A DNA stretch of 64,000 nucleotides, from assembly GCF_001665875.1 (NCBI RefSeq), contig NZ_LZTA01000082.1:1-64000 (forward strand), given 5' to 3'. The position numbers and the translations under genes are program-made. Each line of letters starts with the position of its first letter. Position 1 is the stretch's first letter. Below, piece after piece: positions 61,204 through 64,000 of this stretch. Under the pieces are notes generated by a model. The model searched no databases. It had not been told where the DNA came from and saw only the letters and a list, made by a program, of their open reading frames with translations. Origin of the DNA: Mycobacterium sp. 852002-40037_SCH5390672. GTDB taxonomy: Bacteria; Actinomycetota; Actinomycetes; Mycobacteriales; Mycobacteriaceae.

Positions 61204-62058
61204 TCAGTCGCGCGAGCGCACGTCCCGGGTGATCAGGTTGCGCGCGGCCAGTTGGTCATCGGGTGGGTAGTCGACACCGACCAGCGACAAGCCGTGGGCG
61301 GGTGCGGCGGCGAAGTCACTGGACCGCTCTGTGGCGCTCAGCAATTCGCGGCAATAGGAGACAGGGCGGCGGTGTTCGCCGACGGCCAGCAGCGCGCCGA
61401 CCAGTGAGCGCACCATCGACCAGCAGAACGCGTCGGCGCTGACCTGCGCGGTGATCAGGTCACCGTCGCGCGCCCACTCCAGTCGCTGCAGGTCGCGAAT
61501 CGTGGTGGCGTTCTCGCGGTGGCGGCAGAACGCGGCGAAGTCGTGCAGCCCCAGCAGGTCTCGCGACGCGGTGGCCATCGCCTCGACGTCCAGCGGGCGC
61601 GGCCAGGCGGTGATGTAGCGGGCCTGCAGCGGCTGCACCCCCCACGGCGCTGTCGAGATCCGGTACACATAGTGGCGCCGCAGCGCCGAGAACCGGGCGT
61701 CGAAACCCACAGGGGCACGGGTGATGTCGACGACCCGGACATCGGTGGGCAGGAACCGGCCCAGGCGGCGCAGCAGCGGCTGGAATTCGGCCTCACCGCC
61801 GTGCGGTGCGCGCGGATAGGCGTTCGGCAACGCGGCCAACGGTACGTCGACGTGAGCCACCTGCCCGGTGGCATGCACTCCCGCGTCGGTGCGTCCGGCC
61901 GCGCGCAGTCGCACCGGCGTGCGAAAGACGGTCGTCAGCGCCTCGTCGAGAATTCCGGCCACGGTCCGCTGGCCGGCCTGAGCGGCCCAGCCCGCGAAAC
62001 CTGTTCCGTCGTAGGCGATATCAAGCCGCAGACGGACGTCCTCGCTAACTCTCGTCAG
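61204..62058 (-). CDS. truA: tRNA pseudouridine synthase A (start codon uncertain)
   Basis: TruA modifies uridines 38-40 of tRNA. The catalytic Asp is in [20 protein letters not shown], and [13 protein letters not shown] and [17 protein letters not shown] are family hallmarks. Conserved sequence begins [14 protein letters not shown], but no ATG, GTG or TTG is found just upstream; the frame runs back to ATG 62229 through the rplQ tail, and CTG 62058 would make 284 residues. It overlaps rplQ by about 14 bp from 62045 with the CTG. I cannot decide the start. Confidence 0.9.
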   Translation of the reverse strand: MTRVSEDVRLRLDIAYDGTGFAGWAAQAGQRTVAGILDEALTTVFRTPVRLRAAGRTDAGVHATGQVAHVDVPLAALPNAYPRAPHGGEAEFQPLLRRLGRFLPTDVRVVDITRAPVGFDARFSALRRHYVYRISTAPWGVQPLQARYITAWPRPLDVEAMATASRDLLGLHDFAAFCRHRENATTIRDLQRLEWARDGDLITAQVSADAFCWSMVRSLVGALLAVGEHRRPVSYCRELLSATERSSDFAAAPAHGLSLVGVDYPPDDQLAARNLITRDVRSRD

Positions 62059-62680
62059 CCTCGTCGTCCGCCTTCTCGGCGGCTTCGGCTTCGGCCCTCG
62101 CCGCCACGGCCTTCTCGGCCTTGTCTTCGGCTTCGGCTTGGACCTTGGTCGGCTCGGCCTCGGCCTTGGTCTCCTCGGCCTCGGCCGTAGCTTCCTCGGC
62201 CGTCGGGCCGACGGCTTCCTGCGGCTCAACCGCCGCCTGAGGTGCCGCCGCTGCCGCGACGGGAGCGTCAGTCTTCTTGGAACCCGTCACCCGGCGAGCC
62301 CTATCGGCCTCGGAGGTGACCGTCTTCTCCCGCACCAGCTCGATCACGGCCATGGGCGCGTTGTCGCCCTTGCGCGGCTCGACCTTGATGATGCGGGTGT
62401 AGCCGCCATTGCGGTCGGCGAAGAACGGACCGATCTCCGCGAACAGGGCGTGCACCACGTCCTTGTCGCGGATCTTCTTCAGCACCTCTCGACGGTTGTG
62501 CAGCGCACCCTTTTTCGCGTGCGTGATCAGCTTTTCCGCATACGGTCGCAACGCACGAGCCTTGGGCTCGGTCGTCTTGATCCGGCCGTGCTCGAACAGC
62601 GACGTGGCCAGGTTGGCCAGCAGGGCCTTCTGGTGCGAAGACGACCCGCCGAGGCGAGGTCCCTTAGTGGGCTTGGGCAT
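62045..62680 (-). CDS. rplQ: 50S ribosomal protein L17 with acidic Ala/Glu tail
   Basis: The 211-residue protein has the L17 core ([20 protein letters not shown], then [18 protein letters not shown]) in the first 120 residues and a low-complexity C-terminal tail of about 75 residues rich in Ala, Glu and Lys. The M. tuberculosis protein is about 180 residues, so the tail is longer here. ATG 62680 follows rpoA by 59 bp in the alpha operon. The tail DNA also carries the possible extended N-terminus of truA. Confidence 0.96.
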   Translation of the reverse strand: MPKPTKGPRLGGSSSHQKALLANLATSLFEHGRIKTTEPKARALRPYAEKLITHAKKGALHNRREVLKKIRDKDVVHALFAEIGPFFADRNGGYTRIIKVEPRKGDNAPMAVIELVREKTVTSEADRARRVTGSKKTDAPVAAAAAPQAAVEPQEAVGPTAEEATAEAEETKAEAEPTKVQAEAEDKAEKAVAARAEAEAAEKADDEADES

Positions 62681-62739
62681 TGCGACTATCTCCTAATTGG
62701 GGCCGGCCCCCGTATCAGGTAGGGCCGGGACGGAATTCT

Positions 62740-63813
<1,074 letters not shown>

Positions 63814-63859
63814 CTATTTGATGCCGTTAAGACCTGCACCGGGTTGGATGCAGGGGTCT

Positions 63860-64000
63860 TTACTTCGAGTAGAACTCGACAATGAGCTGCTCGGTGAGCG
63901 GCACGTCGATCTGTGCCCGCTCGGGCAGCTGGTGGACGAGGATGCGCTGACGCTCCCCCACCACCTGCAGCCAGCTCGGGATCGGACGGTCGCCCGCCGT
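63860..64000 (-). CDS. rpsD: 30S ribosomal protein S4, C-terminal fragment (cut by window edge)
   Basis: The last 46 residues end with LTEQLIVEFYSK and TAA at 63860-63862, matching the S4 C-terminus. S4 nucleates assembly of the 16S rRNA 5' domain. The start lies outside the window. The 76-bp gap to rpoA follows the usual mycobacterial rpsM-rpsK-rpsD-rpoA-rplQ order. Confidence 0.97.
   Translation of the reverse strand, partial: TAGDRPIPSWLQVVGERQRILVHQLPERAQIDVPLTEQLIVEFYSK

Overview
The window is high-GC chromosome of a slow-growing Mycobacterium. Gene order and protein features follow the M. tuberculosis Rv3394c-Rv3458c block (imuB to rpsD), but the PPE/IS-rich stretch between alr and gadB is missing and several genes not found at these places in M. 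tuberculosis are present. This fits the M. avium complex or a close relative. The species is inferred from synteny and remembered protein families; no database search was run. I saw no tRNA, rRNA, CRISPR array, prophage or insertion sequence.

Layout. 1-1.4 kb: end of a beta-ketoacyl synthase gene and a lactate 2-monooxygenase. 1.4-5.5 kb: the LexA-controlled imuA'-imuB mutasome genes and guaA. 5.5-11.6 kb: an accessory stretch with an HxlR-type regulator divergent from a tightly coupled operon (DHA2 exporter, 37-residue peptide, SAM methyltransferase, alpha/beta hydrolase), then a divergent NmrA-like/TetR pair. 11.6-18 kb: a HAD phosphatase and GH65 phosphorylase pair, a TetR repressor with twin operators controlling a TauD-type sulfatase dioxygenase, and choD. 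18-24.4 kb: guaB3, guaB2, rsdA-sigD and whiB3. 24.4-27.3 kb: a redox/iron-flavoured insertion between whiB3 and groEL1 (Rieske fusion, hemerythrin, SodC-like lipoprotein that has lost copper ligands, hydroxylaminobenzene mutase-like protein). 27.3-34.5 kb: groES-groEL1 with a CIRCE operator, then an alr-hydrolase-tsaE-tsaB-rimI-tsaD run for D-alanine and t6A tRNA modification. 34.6-41.3 kb: gadB, nnr, two membrane proteins and glmS. 41.3-44.5 kb: a long AT-rich non-coding stretch, a 65-residue protein, and three small-molecule-enzyme-like genes.

44.5-64 kb: Rv3439c and Rv3440c homologues, glmM, rpsI-rplM, the ESX-4 type VII secretion locus (esxT, esxU, Rv3446c-like, eccC4, eccD4, mycP4, eccB4), three tandem secreted cutinase-like esterases, truA, rplQ, rpoA and the end of rpsD. 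Within ESX-4, eccD4 is split by an apparent one-base insertion in a CCC run at about 55108-55110; restoring the frame gives a protein close to the usual family length.

Main points for follow-up: the exporter/37-mer/methyltransferase/hydrolase operon, which could be a peptide natural-product locus (speculative); the eccD4 frameshift; the metal-site-degenerate SodC lipoprotein beside Rieske and hemerythrin genes; the missing canonical start codon of truA; and several strong unexplained inverted repeats.
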